Made by a program: the position numbers and the translations under genes | The notes under the pieces: generated by a model | What the model saw: only the letters and a program-made list of their open reading frames with translations | Databases searched by the model: none | What the model was told of the DNA's origin: nothing | Assembly: GCA_934647235.1 (NCBI GenBank) | Contig: CAKUFG010000026.1 | Coordinates: 1 to 42,688, forward strand | Source of the DNA: an uncultured Clostridia bacterium | Lineage (GTDB): Bacteria > Bacillota > Clostridia > Christensenellales > Aristaeellaceae | Direction: 5' to 3' | Length of the DNA stretch: 42,688 bases | In this document: positions 8,485-17,027 of the stretch, in pieces | How positions within the stretch are numbered: the first letter of the stretch is position 1 | Layout of the letters: every line of letters begins with the position of its first letter

Positions 8485-9501
8485 TTACAGCCGCAGCGCC
8501 GCCGCAGCATCCTCCACATGATCGCAGAACGCCTGGAAGTCAGGGTCAGGGCGCTGCATATCCGGATGGGAAAGGAAATACTCTACCGAGCGGCGCGCGC
8601 CCACGGCGTAGGACGTAAAATCGATGCGGCCAATGCCCGTTACGCGCTGTACTTTGCTGTTGTCAAAAATCACGCTGTTCGCCTTATCGCCCAGGATCGA
8701 CCCGTTAAAATCATACAGCCTGCTCTGCGCCAGCAGCCAGGCGGACACATAGCAGGGGCGATAATCCACCCCCAGAATGTCCGCCAGCGCTCGATACGCC
8801 TGGTTCCAGGTGATTGTTTCATCGCTGGTGATATGAAAGGCCTCGCCGATGGCGGCCGGATTGCCCAGCAGGGCGCAGAAATACACAGAAAAATCCTCTG
8901 CCGTGGTCATCACCCACAGCGATTCGCCATCGCAGGCAACGGGTACGCGCTTGCCCTGCAGCATGCGCTCCAGCACCGCCCATGCGCCGCCCGCACCGTG
9001 GATCTGCACCGGCAGGCTGCGCTCGCTGTAGGTATGGCTGGGGCGCACAATCGTAACCGGGAAGCCCGTGCGCGCATGCTCGGCCAGCAGCAGCTCCTCG
9101 CACGCCGCCTTGTTTCGGGAATACAGCCAGTACGGGTTGTTTAACGGCGTATCCTCTGTGATGGGCAGACGCGGCAGGGGCTTGCAGTAGGCGGAAGCCG
9201 AGCTGATGAACACATACTGCCGGGCGTGATCACGGAACAGGCGCACATCGCGCGCAGCCTGATCGGGCGTAAAAACAATAAAATCGCATACCGCATCGTA
9301 CACGGTATCCCCCAGCAGGGCCGCCACGCGCGCCTCATCGTTGATATCCGCCGTAAGCTGCCGCACATTGCCGTCAAAGGGGCGTTCCAGGGCGGCGTGC
9401 TGCCCGCGGTTGAGCAGCGTTACCTCCCAGCCCTGTTCCAGCAGTCTGCGCGTTACGCTGGTGCTGATTACTCCCGTTCCGCCGATCATGAGCGCCTTCA
9501 T
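8485..9501 (-). CDS. NAD-dependent epimerase/dehydratase (extended SDR)
   Basis: A 338-residue Rossmann-fold protein. The nucleotide-binding motif GGTGVIS is at residues 7-13, and the candidate catalytic pair is YSRNK in the expected YxxxK position, with SSASAY before it supplying serine. Such enzymes act on nucleotide sugars or related carbonyl compounds; the substrate is not readable. Two in-frame ATGs precede the body: the first is one base from the GGAGG site, the second (9501) is seven bases away and is chosen. It is transcribed from its own promoter (9531-9559), divergent from the DUF2974 gene. Confidence 0.88.
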   Translation of the reverse strand: MKALMIGGTGVISTSVTRRLLEQGWEVTLLNRGQHAALERPFDGNVRQLTADINDEARVAALLGDTVYDAVCDFIVFTPDQAARDVRLFRDHARQYVFISSASAYCKPLPRLPITEDTPLNNPYWLYSRNKAACEELLLAEHARTGFPVTIVRPSHTYSERSLPVQIHGAGGAWAVLERMLQGKRVPVACDGESLWVMTTAEDFSVYFCALLGNPAAIGEAFHITSDETITWNQAYRALADILGVDYRPCYVSAWLLAQSRLYDFNGSILGDKANSVIFDNSKVQRVTGIGRIDFTSYAVGARRSVEYFLSHPDMQRPDPDFQAFCDHVEDAAAALRL

Positions 9502-9530
9502 TGCCATGCCTCCCGTTGCTTTTTGCTTTC

Positions 9531-9559
9531 ATTATAGCGTATCCCGCCGCGCGCGGCAA
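9531..9559 (-). promoter_or_regulatory. Promoter of the SDR gene
   Basis: On the minus strand, TTGCCG (9559-9554), a 17-base spacer and a perfect TATAAT (9536-9531), about 30 bases before the start codon. Confidence 0.75.
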
Positions 9560-9568
9560 GCCCGGCCG

Positions 9569-9597
9569 TTGACAGGGAAATTCCGGGTTGCTATAAT
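9569..9597 (+). promoter_or_regulatory. Consensus promoter of the DUF2974 gene
   Basis: A perfect TTGACA (9569-9574), a 17-base spacer and a perfect TATAAT (9592-9597), 30 bases before the ATG. It lies back to back with the SDR promoter, ten bases apart. Confidence 0.9.
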
Positions 9598-9626
9598 CAA
9601 GCCATCAGGATACGGAGGACGCGGCC

Positions 9627-10733
9627 ATGGGCGATTTGTTTTCGTTTATTGCGGAATGCGGGGCGGATGATTTTTCACTGCGCCCACTTTGCGATGTGGA
9701 CAGGCTGATTTTCGCGCAGCTGTCCTACTGCGATTTTCTGCCCGCCATGCCCCTTGCGCCCTGCCCGCTGCCCCAGGCTGTCCGCACCGTGCTTGCCGCC
9801 GCGCCCAGCCCCGACGCCTCGGAGGAGCGCTTTGCCTTTCAGCGCAGCGATGATCAGCGGCTGCTGTCGCTGCTTCTGCACGCCCCGCGCTATGCGCACG
9901 TCACGTTCATCGACTTTACCCGCCTGCTGTGCCCGGACGGGCAGCAGTTTGCCGCCCTGACGCTGGCAATCGACGACGCGCGCCTGCTGGCTTATCGCGG
10001 CACGGACAACACGCTGGCCGGCTGGAAGGAAGACCTGGCCTTAAGCTGCCAGCCCTGTATTGCCTCGCAGCAGGAGGCGCTGCGGTATCTGCTGCGTCAG
10101 GCGCAGGCACACCCCGGCGCGCTGTCGGTGTGCGGACACAGCAAGGGCGGCAATCTGGCGCTGTACGCAGCCCTGCACGCCCCCGCCGGCGTACAGGATC
10201 GGCTTGACTGCGCGGTCAGCTTCGACGGCCCCGGCTTTCCCAGCGAAATGCTGGAGCGGCTTCTGACCCCCGCCCTGGCCGCGCGCACGCGCGTGCTGCT
10301 GCCCGAGGGCTCGCTGATCGGCGTCCTGTTTTCGCAGCCGCCGCAGGTGCGCACCATCGCCTGCAAATGGATGGGCCCGCTGCAGCATTATCCCTACTTC
10401 TGGCAGGTGGAGGACGGCGGCTTTGTGGACAGCCCGCAAACGCTGTTCAGCCGTGCGGCGGCGCTGACGATGGAAAAATGGCTGCTGCGCCTGACGCCTG
10501 CCCAGCGCGAACAGTTTACCGGGCTATTGTTTGATATTCTGCAAGCCACTCAGGCGCAGACGCTAAACGATCTGGTGCGCGGCTGGTTTTCAAACACCCT
10601 TCCCATCGCCCGCGCTATCCTTTCGCGCGTGGATATGCCCAACCTCCGCCTGTGCGCGCACATGCTGTTTTCATTCTGGCGCGCGCTGGCCGAAAGCGCA
10701 GGAATTCTGCTTTCCGGGCCCGAAAAGCCTTGA
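9627..10733 (+). CDS. DUF2974 family alpha/beta hydrolase-like protein
   Basis: A 368-residue cytoplasmic protein. The nucleophile elbow GHSKGG near residues 171-176 and the earlier AYRGTDNTLAGWKED segment are typical of the DUF2974 (Mbeg1-like) lipase-related family. The serine in GHSKGG is the likely nucleophile. No signal peptide is present. The ATG follows GGAGG with eight bases of spacing and a consensus promoter. Family members are widespread in gut Clostridia, and their substrate is not known to me. The gene is followed by mscL, which has its own promoter overlapping the end of this gene. Confidence 0.85.
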   Translation: MGDLFSFIAECGADDFSLRPLCDVDRLIFAQLSYCDFLPAMPLAPCPLPQAVRTVLAAAPSPDASEERFAFQRSDDQRLLSLLLHAPRYAHVTFIDFTRLLCPDGQQFAALTLAIDDARLLAYRGTDNTLAGWKEDLALSCQPCIASQQEALRYLLRQAQAHPGALSVCGHSKGGNLALYAALHAPAGVQDRLDCAVSFDGPGFPSEMLERLLTPALAARTRVLLPEGSLIGVLFSQPPQVRTIACKWMGPLQHYPYFWQVEDGGFVDSPQTLFSRAAALTMEKWLLRLTPAQREQFTGLLFDILQATQAQTLNDLVRGWFSNTLPIARAILSRVDMPNLRLCAHMLFSFWRALAESAGILLSGPEKP

Positions 10734-10758
10734 ATATCGCGGCAATGCATGATAAAAT
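10730..10758 (+). promoter_or_regulatory. Promoter of mscL
   Basis: TTGAAT (10730-10735), a 17-base spacer and TAAAAT (10753-10758), overlapping the stop of the upstream gene and 32 bases before the mscL ATG. Confidence 0.7.
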
Positions 10759-10790
10759 GTAAATAATTTACGCGAGAGGAGCGAAAAGGT

Positions 10791-11255
10791 ATGAAAAAGT
10801 TCTTTGAGGAGTTCAAAAAGTTCGCCATGCGCGGCAACGTGATGGACATGGCGGTCGGCGTTATCGTGGGCGGCGCGTTCGGCAAGATCGTCACCTCCCT
10901 GGTCAACGATCTGTTTATGCCCCTGATCGGCCTGCTGACGGGCGGCGTAAACGTATCGGGCATGTTCCTGCTGCTGGGCAAAGCGCCCGAGGGCACGGTG
11001 ATCAACACCATCGACGAGGCCGCCGCGGCGGGCATCGCCACTTTCAACTACGGCAATTTCATCCAGACCGTGATCGACTTCATCCTGGTTGCGCTGTGCA
11101 TTTTCCTGTTTATCAAGCTGGTCAACAAGCTGGAGCATAAAAAGCCCGCCGCCCCCGCGCCCGAACCGCGCAAGTGCCCCTACTGCTTCAGCGTAATCGA
11201 CGACAAGGCCACCCGCTGCCCCCACTGCACCAGCATGCTGGAGGAAAAGAAATAA
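10791..11255 (+). CDS. mscL: Large-conductance mechanosensitive channel with C-terminal zinc ribbon
   Basis: A 154-residue inner-membrane channel that opens under osmotic down-shock. The start MKKFFEEFKKFAMRGNVMDM gives the amphipathic N-helix and first membrane helix (about 18-46); the second is at 90-112. Instead of the usual helical bundle alone, the protein ends with a proline/alanine linker and two CxxC pairs (C129/C132 and C143/C146), a zinc-ribbon-like knuckle. The HAD-MazG gene starts on the base after its stop, so the two are co-translated. The ribosome site is AGGAG, about 12 bases upstream of the ATG. The channel call is secure; the role of the ribbon is not known. Confidence 0.95.
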   Translation: MKKFFEEFKKFAMRGNVMDMAVGVIVGGAFGKIVTSLVNDLFMPLIGLLTGGVNVSGMFLLLGKAPEGTVINTIDEAAAAGIATFNYGNFIQTVIDFILVALCIFLFIKLVNKLEHKKPAAPAPEPRKCPYCFSVIDDKATRCPHCTSMLEEKK

Positions 11256-12239
11256 GTGAAGTTCACCGGCTTTTTCTGGGATTTTGACGGCACGCTGTTT
11301 GATACCTATCCGCGCATCAACCGCGCCATGCAAAAGGCCTTTGCCGAAATCGGCATGCAGGTAAGCATCGAGCAGCTGATTCCGCTGACCAAGGTATCCC
11401 TGCCGCATACCGCGCAGACGCTGGCGGGCGAGCGCGCCAGAGAAGTGCTGCTGGCCTATAACGCCCACGCCGAGGACGAGGACTACGATACCATGCCGCC
11501 CTTTCCCGGCGCAATCCGCCTGCTGCAAAGCGTGTGCGCCCACGGCGGGCATAACTTCCTGTATACCCACCGCAGCCGCAACGCCATCGACGCGCTCAAC
11601 CACTACGGCATCGCCAGATATTTCACCGATATCGTCACCTCGGAGGATCATTTTCCTCGCAAGCCCGCGCCCGACGCGCTGCTGTACCTGATGGATAAGC
11701 ATCGCCTGTCCCCCGCGCAGTGCGTCATGATCGGCGACCGCGATATCGACCTGCTCAGCGGCATCAACGCGGGCATGGCCGGGGCGCTGTTTGATCCCGA
11801 GGGCTTCTACCCGGATTTTGATACGCCCTATCGCTATAACACGCTGACCGAAATGATGCGCGACCTGACCTGGGAAGAGGAGGAGCTTGACCTGAGCCTG
11901 GCCGACATGCTGGAAATGCAGACCGAGCTGCACGCCGAGCACCCCGAATGGGGCGCGCTGGACGCCGCCGCAGGCCGCAATCAGCTGCTTTGGCTGACGG
12001 GCGAGCTGGGCGAGGTAATCGACGTGGTCAAAAAGAACGACGCGGCGCATCTGACGCAGCCCGGCTATGTGCGCGATTGCCTGACGGAGGAGATCGCGGA
12101 CGTGATGATGTACCTCAACGACGTGCTGCTGTGCTATGATATCGCGCCCGGAGAAATCTCCCGCGCCTATTATAAAAAGCACCTGTACAACCTGCGCCGC
12201 AATTACCGGCAGCAAAACGAGGATCGCTACGGCAAATAA
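11256..12239 (+). CDS. HAD phosphatase fused to a MazG-like nucleotide pyrophosphohydrolase
   Basis: A 327-residue two-domain protein. Residues 1-200 are a HAD hydrolase: DFDGT with nucleophile D9 and D11, THRS near 104-107, lysine K136 and the acidic GDRDID at 160-165, similar to phosphoglycolate or pyrophosphate phosphatases. Residues about 210-325 form a MazG/DUF550-like helical domain with E250/E253 and E279/D282, the metal-binding acidic pattern of NTP pyrophosphohydrolases. It starts at GTG, directly after the mscL stop, with GAGGAAAAG inside mscL as ribosome site. The pairing suggests consecutive hydrolysis, a nucleotide first cut to a monophosphate and then dephosphorylated; this is inference. 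Confidence 0.85.
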   Translation: MKFTGFFWDFDGTLFDTYPRINRAMQKAFAEIGMQVSIEQLIPLTKVSLPHTAQTLAGERAREVLLAYNAHAEDEDYDTMPPFPGAIRLLQSVCAHGGHNFLYTHRSRNAIDALNHYGIARYFTDIVTSEDHFPRKPAPDALLYLMDKHRLSPAQCVMIGDRDIDLLSGINAGMAGALFDPEGFYPDFDTPYRYNTLTEMMRDLTWEEEELDLSLADMLEMQTELHAEHPEWGALDAAAGRNQLLWLTGELGEVIDVVKKNDAAHLTQPGYVRDCLTEEIADVMMYLNDVLLCYDIAPGEISRAYYKKHLYNLRRNYRQQNEDRYGK

Positions 12240-12254
12240 AAGGAGGCGCTGTCC

Positions 12255-13298
12255 ATGCCCGGCAAGCCCCAGCACCGCATCACCCAGCCCGGCCCGCTGC
12301 ACGATGAGCGCGGCCGCCTGATCCAGCGCGGCTACGCCACATCGCTCCTGCTGCAGTATGACCGCAGCCGCGTGGCGGCCTCTCCGCTGCGCATCAAGGA
12401 GTGGGATTATTACTATATCGGCAATGATTCCTTCGGCCTGGCGCTGACGATTGACGATAACGGCTACATGAGCCTGGACAGCATCTCCCTGCTGGATTTT
12501 GACGCGAAATGGCAGCAGACCACCTCGCGCATGGGCTTTATGCCTTTGGGGCGGCGAAAGCTGCCCGCCACCTCAGCGCGCGGGGATATCGACGTATCCG
12601 GCCGCGGGTATGAAATGCACTTCAAAAACGACGGTCTTCGCCGCAGCCTGTATGGCAGCATGCAGAATTTTCGCGGCACGGACGCCATTAGCTTTGATAT
12701 CACCCTGACCGACACGCCCCGCGATAGCATGGTCATCGTAACGCCCTTTGCCCAGGATGAAAAGGCGTTCTACTATAATCAAAAGATCAACTGCCTTCGA
12801 GCCGAGGGGAGGGCGCTCTTCGCCGGGCGGGAGTATCTGTTTTCCCCCGCAACGTCCTTTGCGGTGCTTGATTGGGGACGCGGCGTGTGGACCTATGAAA
12901 ACACCTGGTACTGGGGCTCTGCCTCCGGCGTCGCGCAGGGGCGGCGTGTCGGCTTCAACGTCGGCTACGGCTTTGGCGATACCAGCGCGGCCAGTGAGAA
13001 CATGGTATTTGTGGACGGCGTCGCGCACAAGCTATCGCAGGTGACGTTCAACATCCCCATGAAAAACGGGCGGGAGGATTACCTGTCCCCCTGGACGTTT
13101 ACCAGCGACGACGGCCGGTTTGAGATGGATTTCACGCCCATCCTGGATCGCGCCGCCTGCACGGACGCAAAGCTCATCCTGTCGGATCAGCATCAGGTGT
13201 TCGGCCGATACTCCGGGCGCATGATTCTCGATGACGGCAGCGCGCTGGAGGTAAAGAGCCTAACAGGCTTTGCCGAAAAAGTACACAACAAATGGTAA
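12255..13298 (+). CDS. DUF2804 family protein
   Basis: A 347-residue protein without signal peptide or membrane helices. Features such as the DWGRGVWTYENTWYWG segment, the N-terminal ITQPGPLHDERGRLIQRGY and the FGRYSG near the end fit the DUF2804 family, whose fold resembles lipocalin-type hydroxylase or dehydratase proteins; its function is not established. The ATG is 15 bases after the previous stop with AGGAGG between, so it is the third gene of the mscL run. A terminator follows immediately. Confidence 0.85.
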   Translation: MPGKPQHRITQPGPLHDERGRLIQRGYATSLLLQYDRSRVAASPLRIKEWDYYYIGNDSFGLALTIDDNGYMSLDSISLLDFDAKWQQTTSRMGFMPLGRRKLPATSARGDIDVSGRGYEMHFKNDGLRRSLYGSMQNFRGTDAISFDITLTDTPRDSMVIVTPFAQDEKAFYYNQKINCLRAEGRALFAGREYLFSPATSFAVLDWGRGVWTYENTWYWGSASGVAQGRRVGFNVGYGFGDTSAASENMVFVDGVAHKLSQVTFNIPMKNGREDYLSPWTFTSDDGRFEMDFTPILDRAACTDAKLILSDQHQVFGRYSGRMILDDGSALEVKSLTGFAEKVHNKW

Positions 13299-13305
13299 TC
13301 ATCTG

Positions 13306-13338
13306 CCGCGCCTGGCGTGCAGCCGGCGCGGTCTTTTT
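13306..13338 (+). terminator. Terminator after DUF2804, upstream of glyA
   Basis: CCGCGCC (13306-13312) pairs with GGCGCGG (13325-13331), followed by TCTTTTTG. It lies about 20 bases before the glyA ATG, so if glyA is read from an upstream promoter it would act as a partial terminator; no separate glyA promoter is visible in the gap. Confidence 0.85.
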
Positions 13339-13358
13339 GTAAGGAGGAATCAGCTTTT

Positions 13359-14579
13359 ATGGAGCATTTATCGCAGGATGCGGCTCTTTTTGCCGCCATT
13401 TCGCGCGAGGCACAGCGCCAGCGCGACAACCTGGAATTGATCGCATCGGAAAATTACGCCAGCCCCGCCGTACGTGAAGCCATGGCCACGTGTCTGACCA
13501 ATAAATATGCCGAGGGCTATCCCGGCCGCCGCTATTACGGCGGATGCGAGTTTGTAGACGAAGTAGAAAATCTGGCCATTGCGCGCGCCAGGCAGCTGTT
13601 TGGCGCGGAGCATGCCAACGTGCAGCCGCACTCGGGCAGCCAGGCCAACATGGCTGCCTATATGGCCCTGCTGCAGCCCGGCGACGCCATTCTGGGCATG
13701 GATCTGAATCACGGCGGCCACCTGACGCATGGCTCGCCTGTCAATTTCAGCGGCAAGCTGTACCGCTTTCACAGCTATGCTACCGACGAAAACGGCCTGA
13801 TCGACTATAACGCCGTCCGCGAGCAGGCGCTTGCCGTGCGTCCGCGCATGATCGTGGCGGGCGCATCCGCCTATCCGCGCACGATTGACTTTTCCATTTT
13901 CCGCAATATCTGCGATGAAGTAGGCGCATACCTGATGGTCGATATGGCGCACATCGCCGGGCTGGTGGCGGCGGGCTGCCATCCGTCGCCTGTGCCCTAT
14001 GCCGATATCGTCACTACCACCACCCACAAAACGCTGCGCGGCCCGCGCGGCGGCATGATTCTGTGCCGCGCAGAATACGCCAAGGCCGTGGACAAGGCGG
14101 TTTTCCCCTGCACGCAGGGCGGCCCGCTGCTGCATGTGATCGCCGCCAAGGCCGTCTGCCTGGCGGAAGCGCTGCAGCCTGCGTTTATCCAATATCAGCA
14201 ACAGATCGTCCGCAACGCCGCTGCGTTGGCCGATACGCTGCTGGGGCAGGATTGCCCGCTGGTATCCGGCGGTACGGACAATCACCTGATGCTGATGGAT
14301 CTGCGCAGCGCACCCATGACCGGCAAACAGCTGGAGCAGGCACTGGACGCGGTGCACATCACCGCCAACAAAAACATGATTCCTAACGACCCGCGCAAAC
14401 CCAACGAAACCAGCGGCCTGCGCCTGGGCACACCTGCCGTGACTACGCGCGGCATGCGTGAGGACAGCATGGCGATCATTGGCCGCTGCATCGCCGACGC
14501 CCTGTATCAGCGCCGCCCGGCGAAGGAGATTGCCACCGAAGTATTGTCGCTGACGCAAAAATACAGCCAATATCTATGA
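13359..14579 (+). CDS. glyA: Serine hydroxymethyltransferase
   Basis: A 406-residue cytoplasmic PLP enzyme that interconverts serine and glycine and charges tetrahydrofolate with a one-carbon unit. The conserved NLELIASENY block is at residues 24-33, YAEGYPGRRYYGGCE at 50-64, and the PLP lysine is K224 in TTTHKTLRGPRGG. The length matches the family. A longer frame begins with a GTG at 13317 inside the terminator hairpin; the ATG at 13359 has AAGGAGG 11 bases upstream and gives the normal N-terminus. The YjbR-like gene follows almost directly. Confidence 0.97.
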   Translation: MEHLSQDAALFAAISREAQRQRDNLELIASENYASPAVREAMATCLTNKYAEGYPGRRYYGGCEFVDEVENLAIARARQLFGAEHANVQPHSGSQANMAAYMALLQPGDAILGMDLNHGGHLTHGSPVNFSGKLYRFHSYATDENGLIDYNAVREQALAVRPRMIVAGASAYPRTIDFSIFRNICDEVGAYLMVDMAHIAGLVAAGCHPSPVPYADIVTTTTHKTLRGPRGGMILCRAEYAKAVDKAVFPCTQGGPLLHVIAAKAVCLAEALQPAFIQYQQQIVRNAAALADTLLGQDCPLVSGGTDNHLMLMDLRSAPMTGKQLEQALDAVHITANKNMIPNDPRKPNETSGLRLGTPAVTTRGMREDSMAIIGRCIADALYQRRPAKEIATEVLSLTQKYSQYL

Positions 14580-14586
14580 GGTGCAT

Positions 14587-14970
14587 ATGACGCATAATTA
14601 CCCGTTTCTGGACGCGCTGCTGCGCAGCTATCCCGGCTCGACCTGGGATTACAAGGCCGAGTGGGGCTGGGAGCGCTATCAGGTGGGCGGCAGGATGTTC
14701 GCCGCCGCCTGCCTGCCCGGCCCCGAACATCACGCCTATGCCGGCCATCCCCTGCTGACGCTCAAATGCGATCCCCTGCACGCGCAGGCCCTTTGCGCCG
14801 AGTATCCCGATATCCAGCCCGGCTTTTATATGGATAAAACAAACTGGATTTCCATTTTTCTGGATGGCAGCGTGCCCGAAACCCTGCTGCGCGATCTGTG
14901 CACACAGAGCTACCAGCTGATCTTCGGCAAGCTGACCAAGAAAATGCAGCGGGAAATCAAGGGAGAATAA
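14587..14970 (+). CDS. MmcQ/YjbR family protein
   Basis: A 127-residue protein of the YjbR (CyaY-like fold) family, seen in the KAEWGWERYQVGGRMFA region, the LTLKCDP strand and the PGFYMDKTNWISI motif near the middle. These proteins have been proposed to bind DNA, but their role is unclear. A GTG at 14581 in the same frame would add two residues; the ATG at 14587 is preferred because it has a typical N-terminus and the GAGGTG element just before it. It starts a few bases after glyA and shares its transcript, which ends at the following terminator. Confidence 0.88.
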   Translation: MTHNYPFLDALLRSYPGSTWDYKAEWGWERYQVGGRMFAAACLPGPEHHAYAGHPLLTLKCDPLHAQALCAEYPDIQPGFYMDKTNWISIFLDGSVPETLLRDLCTQSYQLIFGKLTKKMQREIKGE

Positions 14971-14979
14971 TCACTTTGC

Positions 14980-15010
14980 GGCAACTGGTTTTACAGTTGC
15001 CAATCTTTTT
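14980..15010 (+). terminator. Rho-independent terminator after glyA-yjbR
   Basis: GGCAACTG (14980-14987) pairs perfectly with CAGTTGCC (14994-15001), a six-base loop and a TCTTTTT tail. It closes the glyA transcript ahead of the importer operon. Confidence 0.9.
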
Positions 15011-15136
15011 GCTCTTTTTAGAAATCATGGTCATATTTTTGCCCTATTCTATTGACATTTATCTCCTGATATGATGTCTTATAAAGGATTACGATAAATC
15101 TTGATTGAATTCTACACATGGATGGAGCTGATTGAC

Positions 15137-16078
15137 ATGACACCTGTCCCCCACCCGTCTCTTCGCCGCCACACGCCTTTATATATGCGTATTTGGCGCG
15201 CTCGTTACCTATATCTATTGTTGCTGCCCGGCCTGGCGTATTTCTTTATTTTCCGCTATGCGCCTATGGGCGGTTTACTTTTGGCATTCAAAAAGTATAA
15301 TGCGCGTCTGGGCATTTTAGGCAGCAAATGGGTCGGTTTGGATCACTTCCGGCGTCTTTTTATCACGCCGGATGCATTGAACGCTATAAAAAATACGTTG
15401 ATTATCAGCCTTAGTCGCATGGTGTTTCAATTTCCCATGCCAATTATTCTGGCAATCTTGCTGGATGAAATGCCCGCAGGCCACTGCAGAAAGCTGTATC
15501 AGACCGTATATACTTTCCCTCACTTTCTTAGTTGGGTGGTTGTATCTACCATCATGATTAACCTATTCAGCAGCAATGGCACCATCAATATTATCATCGA
15601 AGCCCTGGGCGGCGCGCGCATATCATTCTTAGCCCAGCGCAGTCTCGCTCGCCCGTTCCTGTATTTAACCGCCAACTGGAAGGAAATGGGCTGGTCCTCC
15701 ATCATCTTTATCGCCGCTATCTCGGCAGTTGATCCAACGCTTTATGAAGCTGCCTACATCGATGGCGCTGGGCGCTGGAAGCGCATCTGGTATGTTACTC
15801 TGCCCTGCATCCTAAGTACCATCGTCATTCGCTTCATTTTAGACATTGGCCACATTATGAATTCTGGCTTCGATCAAATCTTTTTGATGAAAAACGGTAT
15901 TACGCAATCCGTTGTAGACGTGATTGATACCTATGTATACCGCATCACCTTCGAGGCCACTCCTAACTACGGTTTTTCTTCCGCGGTCGATTTGTTCAAG
16001 TCCGTCGTCAATTTCATCATGCTCCTTCTCTCCAATCAGATCGTCCGTCAGCTTAGCGGGCAAGGTCTGTTCAACTAA
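15137..16078 (+). CDS. Carbohydrate-type ABC importer permease (LplB/YtcP-like family)
   Basis: A 313-residue permease with six membrane helices. The EAA loop (YEAAYIDGAGRWKRIW) lies near residue 210 and is the ATPase contact. The N-terminal LLLLPGLAYFFIFRYAPMGG segment is characteristic of the family that takes up complex sugars or oligosaccharides in gut Clostridia. The frame opens at a TTG at 15101, but the ATG at 15137 has GGAG nine bases upstream, and the residues before it are unlike the family. A TTGACA at 15052 is close by, but no -10 with standard spacing follows. Second permease and binding protein follow; no ATPase is encoded, so a shared MsmX-type ATPase elsewhere is likely. Confidence 0.92.
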   Translation: MTPVPHPSLRRHTPLYMRIWRARYLYLLLLPGLAYFFIFRYAPMGGLLLAFKKYNARLGILGSKWVGLDHFRRLFITPDALNAIKNTLIISLSRMVFQFPMPIILAILLDEMPAGHCRKLYQTVYTFPHFLSWVVVSTIMINLFSSNGTINIIIEALGGARISFLAQRSLARPFLYLTANWKEMGWSSIIFIAAISAVDPTLYEAAYIDGAGRWKRIWYVTLPCILSTIVIRFILDIGHIMNSGFDQIFLMKNGITQSVVDVIDTYVYRITFEATPNYGFSSAVDLFKSVVNFIMLLLSNQIVRQLSGQGLFN

Positions 16079-16096
16079 AACAGGAGGGATATGACT

Positions 16097-16975
16097 ATGG
16101 CCGTTCATAATGCTATCCGTAAGCGCACCACCGGCGATTATGTTATTTTCGTTATTCTCACGTTTCTCATGCTTGTAATCGCCATTCCCTTTTATAACAC
16201 CATCGTGATTTCAGTAGAGACCAGTGCCGCCTACGCACGCAATCCACTTTCACTTTACCCCGCCGAGTTTTCCCTGGATAACTACCGTTTCATGTTTAAA
16301 AACAACGCCATTCTATATGGCTATCGCAACACTGTATTCATCGCAGCAATAGGCCTTGTATACGGCATGACGATCTCCGTCATGATGGCCTACGCCTTTT
16401 CCCGCCAGTTTCCAGGCAAAAAGTTCTTCTTTCTGCTGATGCTGTTCACCATGTTCTTTGGCGGTGGCACGGTGCCCACCTTCCTGATCATGAAAAAGCT
16501 GAAGCTGATCAACAAGCTGCTCGGCATCATTCTGATGAGCGGCGTATCTTCCTTCAATATCATTATCATGAAAAATGGTTTTGAAAGCACACCCCCAGCA
16601 TTAGAAGAAGCAGCGCTCATCGACGGCGCAAACGACCTGCAGATCTTCCTGCGTGTCATGCTACCACTGCAAAAACCGTTACTGGCCACATTCTCGCTTT
16701 TCACCATCGTAAGCTACTGGAATAGCTGGTATTGGCCGCTTCTGCTGCTTAATTCCCCCACCAAGCAAACGCTTCAGGTTGTACTGCGCGCCATTGTTAA
16801 CGATGCATCGCAAGCAACAGAAGTCGCTTCTTCCGGCTCCGCTACGGCCCAAACCTTCTCTCAGGGTGTAAAAATGGCAGCCGTCATGATCACCATGGGG
16901 CCGATCATGATCGTATACCCCTTCCTCCAAAAGTACTTTAATAAAGGCGTCATGGTAGGCGCTATCAAAATGTAA
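16097..16975 (+). CDS. Carbohydrate-type ABC importer permease (LplC/YtcP-like family)
   Basis: A 292-residue permease with six helices and the EAA loop LEEAALIDGANDLQIFLRV near residue 175, the second half of the channel formed with the preceding gene. Two ATGs lie close together: 16091 is only three bases from the AGGAGG site, 16097 is nine bases away and is chosen. The C-terminus FLQKYFNKGVMVGAIKM is the normal family ending. It lies 18 bases after the first permease, in one operon with the binding protein. Confidence 0.92.
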   Translation: MAVHNAIRKRTTGDYVIFVILTFLMLVIAIPFYNTIVISVETSAAYARNPLSLYPAEFSLDNYRFMFKNNAILYGYRNTVFIAAIGLVYGMTISVMMAYAFSRQFPGKKFFFLLMLFTMFFGGGTVPTFLIMKKLKLINKLLGIILMSGVSSFNIIIMKNGFESTPPALEEAALIDGANDLQIFLRVMLPLQKPLLATFSLFTIVSYWNSWYWPLLLLNSPTKQTLQVVLRAIVNDASQATEVASSGSATAQTFSQGVKMAAVMITMGPIMIVYPFLQKYFNKGVMVGAIKM

Positions 16976-17027
16976 TCCATCGGATCATTGGGCCGGCCTG
17001 GCCTGTAAAATAAGAAAGGAGACCCCC

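Noticed and set aside
10671..12302. A 543-codon minus-strand frame across mscL and the HAD-MazG gene
   Set aside because: Opposite to two well-supported genes, with composition typical of a reverse-strand shadow.
15052..15085. TTGACA near 15052 as a promoter of the first importer operon
   Set aside because: The candidate -10 elements lie 12 or 22 bases away, both outside usual spacing, so no promoter is claimed.
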